From Pseudomonas sp. Root562 (GTDB lineage: Bacteria > Pseudomonadota > Gammaproteobacteria > Pseudomonadales > Pseudomonadaceae), in NCBI RefSeq assembly GCF_001427125.1, contig NZ_LMGK01000002.1, positions 124,001 through 188,000 of the forward strand: a stretch of DNA of 64,000 nt. Direction: 5' to 3'. Below are positions 42,127-50,791 of the stretch, in pieces; positions within the stretch are counted from its first letter, which is position 1, and the number at the start of each line of letters is the position of its first letter. The notes beneath the pieces are model-generated. The model was given only the letters and a program-made list of their open reading frames with translations. It had not been told where the DNA came from and ran no database searches. The position numbers were made by a program, and so were the translations under genes.

Positions 42127-42975
42127 TCAGAACACGACGGTTTTATTGCCGTGCACCAACACCCGGTCTTCCAGGTGATAACGCAGACCGCGGGCCAGTA
42201 CCATCTTCTCGACGTCACGGCCGAAACGCACCATGTCTTCAATGCTGTCGCTGTGGCTGACACGCACCACGTCCTGCTCGATGATCGGGCCGGCGTCCAG
42301 CTCTTCCGTCACGTAGTGGCAGGTCGCGCCGATCAGTTTCACGCCGCGCATCGAAGCCTGGTGATACGGCTTGGCACCGACGAACGACGGCAGGAAGCTG
42401 TGGTGAATGTTGATGACCTTGTGCGCATATTCACTGCACAACTCGGGCGGCAGGATTTGCATGTAACGGGCAAGGACCACCACTTCGGCATCGTGATGTT
42501 TCACCAGACGCGAAACCTCGGCGAAAGCCGGCTCCTTGTCCTGCGGGTTGACCGGCACGTGGTAGTAAGGAATGCCGTGCCACTCAACCATGCTGCGCAA
42601 GTCATCGTGGTTGGAAATCACACAAGCGATTTCGCAGTCCAGTTCATCGCTGTGCCAGCGATGGAGCAGGTCGGCGAGGCAGTGGGATTCGCGGCTGGCC
42701 ATCAGTACCACGCGTTTCTTTTGCGCGGTATCGGTGATACGCCAGTCCATCGAGAATTCTTCGGCAATCGGCGCAAACGCTTCGCGCAAAGCTTCGATAC
42801 CGAAAGGCAGCGAGTCGGCACGAATCTCGTGACGCATGAAGAACCAGCCACTGAGATTGTCCGAGTGGTGGCTCGCTTCAGTGATCCAGCCGTTATGTGA
42901 CGCCAGAAAGTTACTGACTTTAGCAACGATGCCGACGCGGTCGGGGCAGGAAATCACCAGCCGAAAAGTGCGCAT
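42127..42975 (-). CDS. purU: Formyltetrahydrofolate deformylase
   Basis: Hydrolyses 10-formyltetrahydrofolate to formate and tetrahydrofolate, balancing one-carbon pools. The 282-residue protein has an N-terminal ACT domain (MRTFRLVISCPDRVGIVAKV) and a C-terminal formyltransferase-like domain. That domain has the catalytic NIHHSFLPSF histidine region, HAEVVVLARYMQ-type core, and GATCHYVTEELDAGPIIEQD. The ATG at 42975 follows TGGAG. It is divergent from mvaT. Functional links with gcvT and glyA one-carbon flux are general knowledge. Confidence 0.95.
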   Translation of the reverse strand: MRTFRLVISCPDRVGIVAKVSNFLASHNGWITEASHHSDNLSGWFFMRHEIRADSLPFGIEALREAFAPIAEEFSMDWRITDTAQKKRVVLMASRESHCLADLLHRWHSDELDCEIACVISNHDDLRSMVEWHGIPYYHVPVNPQDKEPAFAEVSRLVKHHDAEVVVLARYMQILPPELCSEYAHKVINIHHSFLPSFVGAKPYHQASMRGVKLIGATCHYVTEELDAGPIIEQDVVRVSHSDSIEDMVRFGRDVEKMVLARGLRYHLEDRVLVHGNKTVVF

Positions 42976-43312
42976 GGGGGGGAAACTCCAGAACTTCGCA
43001 AAGGCGGCCATTCTAGCGATTGCGCAGCAAAACTGCAGTATTGATGACGTGCCGTGCTGTCAGATGGCAACCGACGCTGGGCCTGCCCGTGCACCTCGTT
43101 CGTCAAACGACAGTGCAGTAAGCCTTCCACAAGCACTCCTTTGTAAATATCTGTAGCCGAGCTTCAAACTATTTAACTGCATCGAAAATGTGCAGCGAAT
43201 TGCGGACAATTTAATTAAATAAACCTGCTTTAATGTTTACTTGATGAAACACCCTGACTATTATTGCGGCACTGTCCCCCTGCCATCCTGCGCCACACAT
43301 AAGGTAGTAATC
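42976..43312. promoter_or_regulatory. Divergent intergenic region between purU and mvaT
   Basis: 337 bases without a supported gene. The mvaT-proximal half (about 43150-43260) is clearly AT-rich, with TTAATTAAATAAA, as expected for an autoregulated xenogeneic-silencer promoter. An in-frame ATG at 43241 would extend MvaT, but the extension is not conserved-looking. Confidence 0.5.
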
Positions 43313-43690
43313 ATGTCCTTGATCAACGAATATCGCGCCACCGAAGAAGCTATCAAAGAGCTGCAAGCCCGTTTGAAGAATCTGTCCCAAGACGACAAAC
43401 TGCAAACCGAGCTGGAATTTGAAGGCAAACTGCGCACCCTGATGGGCGAATACTCCAAGTCCCTGCGTGACATCATTGCTTTGCTGGACCCGGAATCCAA
43501 AACCAAGGCTCCACGTGGCGGCGTTGTGAAAACTACCGGCACCAAGCGTGCTCGCAAAGTTAAACAATACAAAAACCCGCACAACGGCGAAGTCATCGAA
43601 ACCAAAGGTGGCAACCACAAGACTCTGAAAGAGTGGAAAGCCAAGTGGGGCGGTGACGTGGTTGAAGGCTGGGCTACCCTGCTGGGCTAA
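43313..43690 (+). CDS. mvaT: H-NS-family xenogeneic silencer MvaT
   Basis: A 125-residue nucleoid protein that binds AT-rich DNA in the minor groove and silences horizontally acquired genes. The N-terminal coiled-coil oligomerisation region is MSLINEYRATEEAIKELQARL onward. The C-terminal AT-hook-like domain is KRARKVKQYKNPHNGEVIETKGGNHKTLKEWKAKWG and ends ATLLG. This is closely similar to the P. aeruginosa protein as I recall it. It ends at its own terminator. Confidence 0.97.
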   Translation: MSLINEYRATEEAIKELQARLKNLSQDDKLQTELEFEGKLRTLMGEYSKSLRDIIALLDPESKTKAPRGGVVKTTGTKRARKVKQYKNPHNGEVIETKGGNHKTLKEWKAKWGGDVVEGWATLLG

Positions 43691-43718
43691 GCCGCCAGCC
43701 CCGTCTGCGACAAAAAAT

Positions 43719-43746
43719 AACGCCAGCCAATCGCTGGCGTTTTTTT
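43719..43746 (+). terminator. Intrinsic terminator of mvaT
   Basis: AACGCCAGC / GCTGGCGTT hairpin with a short loop and seven following T residues. Confidence 0.93.
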
Positions 43747-43780
43747 ATGCCTGGAGTTCAGGCTCCGGGTGTTTTCGATT

Positions 43781-45211
43781 TCAAAGATTCAAACGTGAGC
43801 GTAACCCGAGAACATGTTGCTGCCATTCGCCGAGTACCTGTTGCTGAAACGCTGTCGCAGTAACAGCCATTTGGGCTGCGGCCTCGGAGAAACTTTCCAG
43901 GGTATTGGGGGCGCCCCACTCAGGGTCCGACAAGCGCTTCTGACAAAATAGTCTCCAGCGCTCTTGCTCTTCAAGATTCAGCGTTTGCGGAAAGTTGCGT
44001 GCGCGATATCGAAACAATAATTCAGGCAAACGTTCATCATCGAAAGGCCATTGAGCTTGTGCTAATTGAGCCGGGTCGGCAGAACGTACTTGTTCACATA
44101 GACGCCGATCACGGTCACCGATAAAACCATCGTATAACTGTTGTTCAGGGTCCAGGCTGACAGAAAAATCCTCACGGGCATAAATTGCCGCAACTTTATC
44201 CAGCCAGACTTGCTGCGCGTCACTTAGTCGCACCGTACGCTGCTGATACAGCGGCATATCCAGGCCAAGACGTTGCTGATCTTCAGGACGAAGTACCGAC
44301 AACGGCGCCACTACCGGGCATTTATTGATGTGAATGAGCTTGAGCGGAACCGGCAACTCGCCCTCGGCCAGATCATCGCGGCGGGTATAGAGGCGCTGAC
44401 GCAACGTGTCGGAATCCAGATCGAGCAAACCCTGGGGATCAAGATGCAGGTCGCAGACTATCAGCGCATTCTTGTTGCGTGGATGCCAGGCCAGCGGTAA
44501 CACCACCCCCACAAAGTTGCGTGCCGCTGAAAAGCGCCCGGAAATGTGTACCATCGGTTGCAACAGGCGAATCTGGTCCAGCACCTTTTGTTTGCTGCGT
44601 AACTTGAACAGCCATTCATAGAGCTTCGGCTGTTTTTCCCGGATCAACCGCGCCAAAGCGATCGTCGCGCGTACATCCGACAGCGCTTCGTGGGCATTGC
44701 CGTGATCGATGCCGTTGGCGGCGGTCAGACGCTCAAGCTTGAGCGTCACCCGCCCCTCATCGTCTGTTGGCCAGACAATACCGTCGGGACGCAAGGCATA
44801 TGCTGCGCGCACCACATCGATCAAATCCCAGCGACTGTTGCCGCCCTGCCACTCCCGTGCGTACGGGTCGAAAAAATTGCGGTACAGGCTGTAGCGGGTC
44901 ATTTCGTCGTCGAAGCGCAAGGTGTTGTACCCGGCTCCACACGTGCCCGGCGCAGCCAACTGGGCGTGCACGCGGGTCATGAAGTCGGCTTCGCTCAACC
45001 CCAGCATGGCCAGGTTTCCAGGCGTAATGCCGGTGATCGCGCAGGCTGCCGGGTGCGGCAGGATGTCGTCGCTGGGCTGGCAATAGAGATTGACCGGCTC
45101 GTCTATTTCATTGAGATCGAAGTCAGTACGCAGCCCCGCCATTTGAAGGGGGCGGTCGCAACGGGGGTTGATGCCCGTCGTTTCATAGTCGTACCAGAAG
45201 ATAGAGGTCAC
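43781..45211 (-). CDS. sbcB: Exodeoxyribonuclease I
   Basis: A 3'-5' single-strand DNA exonuclease used in recombination and repair, 476 residues. The DEDDh nuclease core begins SIFWYDYETTGINPRCDRP (first Asp and Glu about residues 8-10), with NTLRFDDEMTRYSLYRNFFDPY and ANGIDHGNAHEALSDVRAT carrying later catalytic residues. The SH3-like and C-terminal helical domains follow. The start codon is GTG at 45211. It is convergent with mvaT. Confidence 0.95.
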   Translation of the reverse strand: MTSIFWYDYETTGINPRCDRPLQMAGLRTDFDLNEIDEPVNLYCQPSDDILPHPAACAITGITPGNLAMLGLSEADFMTRVHAQLAAPGTCGAGYNTLRFDDEMTRYSLYRNFFDPYAREWQGGNSRWDLIDVVRAAYALRPDGIVWPTDDEGRVTLKLERLTAANGIDHGNAHEALSDVRATIALARLIREKQPKLYEWLFKLRSKQKVLDQIRLLQPMVHISGRFSAARNFVGVVLPLAWHPRNKNALIVCDLHLDPQGLLDLDSDTLRQRLYTRRDDLAEGELPVPLKLIHINKCPVVAPLSVLRPEDQQRLGLDMPLYQQRTVRLSDAQQVWLDKVAAIYAREDFSVSLDPEQQLYDGFIGDRDRRLCEQVRSADPAQLAQAQWPFDDERLPELLFRYRARNFPQTLNLEEQERWRLFCQKRLSDPEWGAPNTLESFSEAAAQMAVTATAFQQQVLGEWQQHVLGLRSRLNL

Positions 45212-45396
45212 AGGCGTTTCCCGAACTGAAGATCGACGAAGTCTAGGCGTTCACGTCCCGCCCCGGCCAGTAATCTTGTGATTCAAACACTCCTGGTTAC
45301 TCAAACCGCAATACATAGTTATGTCGTTTTCCCCAGTGAGGCTGCTAGCATCGGGGAACGAGACAATCCCGATCAGGCCACATCATCAGGTTGCCC

Positions 45397-46122
45397 ATGC
45401 TCGAGACCACAGCACTGCCAAGGAAAGCGACGCTGTCCCCGCCACTGGATACGCGGTATCAAGTTGAAACGCCTGAAGGCATCGACTTGCCTCTGCGACC
45501 CGCCGGGCTGATGGTGCGTGCGCTGGCGTTCGCCATCGACCTGGCACTGCGCGGCGTGATCCTCGGCGTGCTGTTCATTGTCCTGGCGATGCTCGGAAAA
45601 CTCGGCGCCGGCCTGGGCTCGCTGCTGATCTTTGGCGTGAGCTGGTGGTACATGGTGCTGTTCGAGGTCCTTAACCAGGGCCGCTCACCGGGCAAGCAAT
45701 GGATGGGAGTGCGCGTGGTGCAGGACGATGGCACACCGATTGGCTGGTCCGCGTCGCTGTTGCGCAACTTGCTGCGGTTTGTCGATTTGTTGCCTTTCGG
45801 CTACTTCCTCGGGGCAATCAGTTGCCTGCAGCATCCCGGCTTCAAACGCCTCGGCGATGTGGCGGCCGGCACGTTGGTGATCTACCGTGAACAGCCGCTC
45901 ACCCGTCCCCAGCTACCGCCAGCCCAACCGCGCCGCCCGGCAATAACCCTGAGCCTGAGCGAACAACGCGCCATCCTCGGATTCGCCGAACGCCAGGCCG
46001 AACTGTCCCCTGCGAGGGTCAATGAGCTCGCCGCGATCCTGGCGCAACCGTTGCAGGTTCCAGCGCCACAAGCCGTGGCTGAACTCAACGGCATCGCTCG
46101 CGGTTTGTTGGGCCCGGCATGA
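45397..46122 (+). CDS. RDD-family membrane protein of the MoxR operon
   Basis: A 241-residue protein. An N-terminal cytosolic segment leads into an RDD domain with Arg/Asp positions (LMVRALAFAIDLALRG, about 39-54), two or three helices (to about 145) and the GRSPGKQWMGVRVV loop. A cytosolic C-terminal extension of about 85 residues (ALSPARVNELAAILAQPL) follows, absent from the RDD protein at 3572-4060. It is the first gene of a six-gene operon; its stop overlaps the next start (ATGA). Confidence 0.88.
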   Translation: MLETTALPRKATLSPPLDTRYQVETPEGIDLPLRPAGLMVRALAFAIDLALRGVILGVLFIVLAMLGKLGAGLGSLLIFGVSWWYMVLFEVLNQGRSPGKQWMGVRVVQDDGTPIGWSASLLRNLLRFVDLLPFGYFLGAISCLQHPGFKRLGDVAAGTLVIYREQPLTRPQLPPAQPRRPAITLSLSEQRAILGFAERQAELSPARVNELAAILAQPLQVPAPQAVAELNGIARGLLGPA

Positions 46123-47096
46123 AGCAAAGCCTTTTCGAACATCGGCACATGGCCGAATGGGAGCAGTTTTCCCTCACGCTGCAACGTCTGGAACAGGACA
46201 GGAAGGCCGACGGAGTCGGCGATTTCCCGGCTGACTATCGTCGTCTCTGCCAACATCTGGCACTGGCTCGGGAGCGCGGCTACAGCAGTTTCCTGATCGA
46301 TTCGTTGCAACAACAGGTCCTGCGCGGACACCAACAACTGTATCGCCATCGCAGCCACCTGGGGGCCAATGTACTGGCATTCATCCTCGCCGGATTCCCC
46401 CGCCTGGTCCGTGAGCAATGGCGCTTCGTGCTTGCCGCCAGCCTGCTGTTTTTCGGCAGCCTGATCGGCATTGCGCTGCTGGTGTACCTGTTCCCGGACC
46501 TGATCTACAACCTGATCCCGGCCGAGCAGGTCAGCGAAATGCAAAACATGTACGACCCCGAAGCCGGTCATCTCGGGCGCTCGGCGGAACGCGCGGCCAG
46601 TGAAGACTGGGTGATGTTCGGCTACTACATCATGCATAACATCGGCATCGCCTTTCAGACCTTCGCCAGTGGTTTGCTGTTTGGCCTGGGCAGCGCGTTC
46701 TTCCTGCTCTTCAACGGCTTGATGATCGGCGCGGTGGCCGGACATCTGACGCACATCGGCTACGGGCAAACGTTCTGGTCCTTCGTGATTGGCCACGGCG
46801 CCTTCGAATTGACCGCCATCGCCCTCGCCGGGGCGGCCGGCCTGCAACTGGGCTGGGCATTGATTGCGCCGGGGCGCCTGCCCCGCTCGGAAGCCTTGCG
46901 CCTGGCGGCACGCAAGAGCGTGTTGCTGATTTGCGGGGTGATGCTGTTCCTGCTGATTGCGGCGTTCATCGAGGCCTATTGGTCGTCGATGACGGCAGCA
47001 ACGCCCATGACCAAATACCTGGTGGGCGCGCTGCTCTGGCTGTCGGTCACGGTTTATCTGCTGTTTGCCGGACGGGTCCGCCATGCGACTGAGTGA
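46119..47096 (+). CDS. SpoIIM-like (stage II sporulation protein M family) membrane protein
   Basis: A 325-residue protein with a cytosolic N-terminal helical region (about 1-95) and about five membrane helices. These include FVLAASLLFFGSLIGIALLVYLF and the family core NIGIAFQTFASGLLFGLGSAFFLLFNGLMIGAVAGH. The HGAFELTAIALAGAAGLQLG stretch is the conserved SpoIIM motif. In sporulating bacteria SpoIIM acts in peptidoglycan hydrolysis during engulfment. This Gram-negative relative is of unknown function. Confidence 0.88.
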   Translation: MKQSLFEHRHMAEWEQFSLTLQRLEQDRKADGVGDFPADYRRLCQHLALARERGYSSFLIDSLQQQVLRGHQQLYRHRSHLGANVLAFILAGFPRLVREQWRFVLAASLLFFGSLIGIALLVYLFPDLIYNLIPAEQVSEMQNMYDPEAGHLGRSAERAASEDWVMFGYYIMHNIGIAFQTFASGLLFGLGSAFFLLFNGLMIGAVAGHLTHIGYGQTFWSFVIGHGAFELTAIALAGAAGLQLGWALIAPGRLPRSEALRLAARKSVLLICGVMLFLLIAAFIEAYWSSMTAATPMTKYLVGALLWLSVTVYLLFAGRVRHATE

Positions 47097-48627
47097 CGCC
47101 AGTGTGGTGATCCGCCCGCGCCCGACCTGGGAAGCCATGGACCTGGGCGTGCTGTTGAGCCAGCGCCATCGACGTCTGCTGATGATCAGTTGGGCGATCA
47201 TCACCTTGCCGGTTTTTGCCCTGCTGAGCGGCTTGCTGTGGGAGTCGCCATCCCTTGCCGTGTTCATTTTCTGGTGGCTGAAGCCGGCTTTCGAACGCCT
47301 GCCGCTGTACATCCTGTCCAAAGCCATATTTGGCGAAACACCCACCCTCAAACAAGCCCTATGCCAATGGCCACGGCTGCTCAAGCCGCAATTGCTGGCC
47401 AGCCTGACCTGGCGACGCTTTGGTATGAGCCGCAGCTTTGTGTTACCGGTGGTGCAACTCGAAGGCCTGAGCGCCGAAGCGAGACAGCAGCGCATTCATG
47501 TGCTGTTGCAGCGCGATGCCGGTGCGGCACGGTGGCTGACGCTGATTGGCGTGCATTTGGAAACTGCACTGTGGATCGGCCTGATGGTGCTGTTCTATCT
47601 GCTGTTGCCGCAACAGGTCGCACTCGACTGGAGCTGGCAATCGCTGATCGCCGCCGCCACCCAGGACTGGCGCTGGCTGGAGCATCTGACCAATGCCTTC
47701 TACGCCCTGGTGCTGGTGGTGTGGGAACCGATCTATGTAGCTTGCGGCTTCAGCCTCTACCTCAACCGCCGTACTGTATTGGAAGCCTGGGATATCGAAC
47801 TGGTGTTCCGCCGTATGCGCCAGCGCTTGAACGGCGCTGCCATCGCGGTTTTGCTGGCAGTGATCCTGTTGCTCCCGACTGGACACGATGCCTGGGCCGA
47901 CGCTGCGGTGGCAACGCCTGACAGTCCGCGCTTGCTGGAACAACCGCTGACCAGTCAGGCGTCCCGCGACAGCATCAAGGCGATCCTTGAGCAGCCGCCG
48001 TTCAAGAACAAGGAAACGGTGATCCGTTATCGCTTTGGCGACGACATCGACAGTGCCGAAACACCGGCTGACAACAACACGCCAGCCTGGTTGAAGGCAC
48101 TGTTCGGGTTGTTTGACAGTCAGCGTTTCGGCGCACTGGCCACGCTGATCGAAGCCTTGCTGTGGGGCATCGTGGCCGCCGCCATTGGCTTGTTGATCTG
48201 GCATTACCGCGACCTGTTGCAGGCGTTTGTCAGTCGCCGTCCGAGCCTTGGCAAAAAAACCACGCGACCGACACCGCAACAGGCGTTCGGCCTGGATCTT
48301 GGCCGTGACACCTTGCCCGCCGACGTCGCCACCAGTGCCGAAAACCTCTGGCAGAGCCATCCCCGAGAAGCGCTGGGATTGCTCTACCGCGCCCTCCTCA
48401 GCCACCTGCTGCACGATTACGACATCGCGCTGAAAGCTGCCGACACCGAAGGCCAGGTGCTGGAACGCATCGAACAACTGCAACAACCGGCGTTGTTGGC
48501 CTTCAGCAAAAAACTGACCGGGCATTGGCAGAACATGGCTTACGGGCATCGCTTGCCCGCCGCGCATTTGCAGCATGAATTGTGTGATGGCTGGCGAGCA
48601 TTGTTCGGCCCTGGAGCCGCGCATTGA
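47083..48627 (+). CDS. DUF4129-domain membrane protein
   Basis: A 514-residue protein with several hydrophobic helices (about 32-60, 172-195, 215-235, 255-278, 350-370) and a cytosolic C-terminal DUF4129-type region. That region contains ENLWQSHPREALGLLYRALLSHLLHDYDI. The ATG at 47083 overlaps the SpoIIM gene by 14 bases. The function is unknown; DUF4129 is often found with MoxR/DUF58 and transglutaminase-like proteins. Confidence 0.83.
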   Translation: MRLSDASVVIRPRPTWEAMDLGVLLSQRHRRLLMISWAIITLPVFALLSGLLWESPSLAVFIFWWLKPAFERLPLYILSKAIFGETPTLKQALCQWPRLLKPQLLASLTWRRFGMSRSFVLPVVQLEGLSAEARQQRIHVLLQRDAGAARWLTLIGVHLETALWIGLMVLFYLLLPQQVALDWSWQSLIAAATQDWRWLEHLTNAFYALVLVVWEPIYVACGFSLYLNRRTVLEAWDIELVFRRMRQRLNGAAIAVLLAVILLLPTGHDAWADAAVATPDSPRLLEQPLTSQASRDSIKAILEQPPFKNKETVIRYRFGDDIDSAETPADNNTPAWLKALFGLFDSQRFGALATLIEALLWGIVAAAIGLLIWHYRDLLQAFVSRRPSLGKKTTRPTPQQAFGLDLGRDTLPADVATSAENLWQSHPREALGLLYRALLSHLLHDYDIALKAADTEGQVLERIEQLQQPALLAFSKKLTGHWQNMAYGHRLPAAHLQHELCDGWRALFGPGAAH

Positions 48628-49793
48628 ACCGGCGCGGGTGGCTGATCACGTTCGGCATAGTCGTCGCGGTGCTGCTGGTCGCGCTGAGCGTGTATCTGTA
48701 TTTCAAGGCCACGCCCTATCCGGCAGAAATCGATCATGGTCCATCGCCCGAGGCACAGGCCAATCCTTATCTGGCCGCCGAGCACTTTCTGCGCAAACAA
48801 GGCCTGGTCGTCGGCCATGCCAATAGCCTCGACGTTCTGCCGAGCCTGGAGCCGCATCAACACAGCCTGCTGTTACTGGGCGATCGCTACAACATGACGC
48901 CACGGCAGATTGATCAATTGATGAACTGGACCCGTGCCGGAGGGCGCCTGTTGTTCGTCGCCCAGTCGCTGTGGGATGAAAAGGTCGGGCAAAGCAATGA
49001 TTTGTTGCTCGACCGGGTACAACTGCATCAGTCCCTGAGCAAGGACCTCAAGGACCCGCCGCCGGCCGATGGCGAAAAAGATCCTTATCCGCAACTGACC
49101 AAGCTCTACCTGGAAAACGAAGACGCCCCGGCGTATGCCGGCTTCGACACGGCCTTCCATCTCGAAGACCCGAAGAATCTCGCCCAGGCCTGGGCCAACA
49201 GCGGCAAGGCCACACACATGATGCAACTCAACCACGGGCTCGGCTCGATCATTGTGGTGACCGACGCCGACTTGTGGAAAACCCCGGCGATCGATCAGTA
49301 CGACAACGCCTGGTTGTTGTGGTACCTGACCGCGGATACCGATGTGACCCTGTTGTTCAACACCGATCACGACAGTTTATGGACGTTGTTGCTGCGTTAT
49401 TTCCCCCAAGCGCTGGTTGCCTTGCTTGCGCTGATTGCCCTGGGGCTCTGGCATGTCGGTGTGCGCCACGGGCCATTGCAGGAGCCGACACCGAAAGCAC
49501 GCCGACAATTGCTCGAGCACCTGCGCGCCAGTGCCGATTTCATGTTGCGACGCAACGGCCAGCAGAGCCTGCTGCAAACGTTGCAACAAGACATTCTGCG
49601 CCGGGTCCGACGACGCCATCCCGGCTATGACCAACTCGGCGTTGCCGAACAATGGCTGCTGCTCTCACGCCTGACCGGCCAGCCCACACGTGCTATCAGC
49701 CAGGCCATGAGCCCACGGAAGAAGCAGCGACTTTCCAGTGCAGAATTCAGCCGCCAGGTCGCCCATCTGCAAACCTTGAGGAACGCGTTATGA
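48624..49793 (+). CDS. DUF4350-domain membrane protein
   Basis: A 389-residue protein with an N-terminal helix (about 6-27), a DUF4350 extracytoplasmic domain (about 35-245, NPYLAAEHFLRKQGLVV, LLLGDRYNMTPRQIDQLMNW) and a second helix (about 253-275). A cytosolic C-terminal region of about 110 residues follows (RRHPGYDQLGVAEQWLLLSRLT). The fold of the middle domain resembles GATase/ThuA-like proteins. The TTG start overlaps the previous stop (TTGA). Confidence 0.82.
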   Translation: MNRRGWLITFGIVVAVLLVALSVYLYFKATPYPAEIDHGPSPEAQANPYLAAEHFLRKQGLVVGHANSLDVLPSLEPHQHSLLLLGDRYNMTPRQIDQLMNWTRAGGRLLFVAQSLWDEKVGQSNDLLLDRVQLHQSLSKDLKDPPPADGEKDPYPQLTKLYLENEDAPAYAGFDTAFHLEDPKNLAQAWANSGKATHMMQLNHGLGSIIVVTDADLWKTPAIDQYDNAWLLWYLTADTDVTLLFNTDHDSLWTLLLRYFPQALVALLALIALGLWHVGVRHGPLQEPTPKARRQLLEHLRASADFMLRRNGQQSLLQTLQQDILRRVRRRHPGYDQLGVAEQWLLLSRLTGQPTRAISQAMSPRKKQRLSSAEFSRQVAHLQTLRNAL

Positions 49794-50791
49794 GTGAACC
49801 GATCGAGCCCGACGCACCCAGCCATGCCGCTCAACAACGACAGCGCGCCAGCCAGTTGGCTCAGGCGATACGCGTCGAACTGCAAAAAGCCGTGATCGGC
49901 CAGGACAGCGTTATTGACGATGTGCTCACGGCGCTGATTGCCGGGGGGCACGTGTTGCTCGAAGGCGTGCCGGGGCTGGGCAAGACCTTGCTGGTGCGGG
50001 CGCTGGCACGCTGTTTCGGTGGGGAATTTGCACGCATTCAGTTCACCCCGGACTTGATGCCCAGCGACGTCACCGGGCATGCGGTGTACGACCTTCAGAC
50101 CGAGCAGTTCAAACTGCGCAAAGGGCCGCTGTTCACCAACCTGCTGCTGGCCGACGAGATCAATCGTGCCCCGGCGAAAACCCAGGCCGCACTGCTTGAG
50201 GCCATGCAGGAGCGGCAAGTCACGCTTGAAGGCCGCGCCCTGCCGATCGCGCAACCGTTCATGGTGCTTGCCACGCAAAACCCCATCGAACAGGAAGGCA
50301 CTTACCCGTTACCGGAAGCCGAGCTGGATCGCTTCATGCTCAAGGTGCGCATGGACTACCCCGACGCCGAACAGGAGTTGAACATGGTGCGTCAGGTCAG
50401 CCGTTCGACCCGCGCCGACATGCTCGATGTGCAACCGCTGCGCACGGTGCTGCAAGCCAAGGACGTGCTGGCGCTGCAACGCATCGCCAGCGACTTGCCA
50501 CTGGACGACCAGGTGCTCGACTACGCCGTCCGCGTGGCCCGCACCAGCCGCAGCTGGCCGGGCCTGACCCTTGGCGCCGGGCCTCGGGCTTCCATCGCCC
50601 TGGTGCGCTGCGCCAGGGCGCGGGCCTTGTTGCGCGGCGGCGAATTCGTGATTCCGGATGACATAAAAGGTTGTGCCCTGGCGGTGCTGCGCCATCGCGT
50701 GCGCATCGCCCCGGAGCTGGATATCGAGGGTCTGGAGGTCGATCAGGTGTTGCGACAATTACTCGACCAAGTTCCGGCGCCGCGCCTGTGA
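49790..50791 (+). CDS. MoxR-family AAA+ ATPase
   Basis: A 333-residue AAA+ chaperone-like ATPase. It has Walker A GVPGLGKTLLVR (about 60-71), Walker B LLLADEINRAPAKTQAALLEAM (about 119-140), sensor 1 VLATQNPIEQEGTYPLPEAE, and the C-terminal AAA lid. MoxR ATPases work with VWA or DUF58 partners to assemble or activate membrane protein complexes. The ATG overlaps the DUF4350 stop and the stop overlaps the DUF58 start, so the genes are tightly coupled. Confidence 0.95.
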   Translation: MSEPIEPDAPSHAAQQRQRASQLAQAIRVELQKAVIGQDSVIDDVLTALIAGGHVLLEGVPGLGKTLLVRALARCFGGEFARIQFTPDLMPSDVTGHAVYDLQTEQFKLRKGPLFTNLLLADEINRAPAKTQAALLEAMQERQVTLEGRALPIAQPFMVLATQNPIEQEGTYPLPEAELDRFMLKVRMDYPDAEQELNMVRQVSRSTRADMLDVQPLRTVLQAKDVLALQRIASDLPLDDQVLDYAVRVARTSRSWPGLTLGAGPRASIALVRCARARALLRGGEFVIPDDIKGCALAVLRHRVRIAPELDIEGLEVDQVLRQLLDQVPAPRL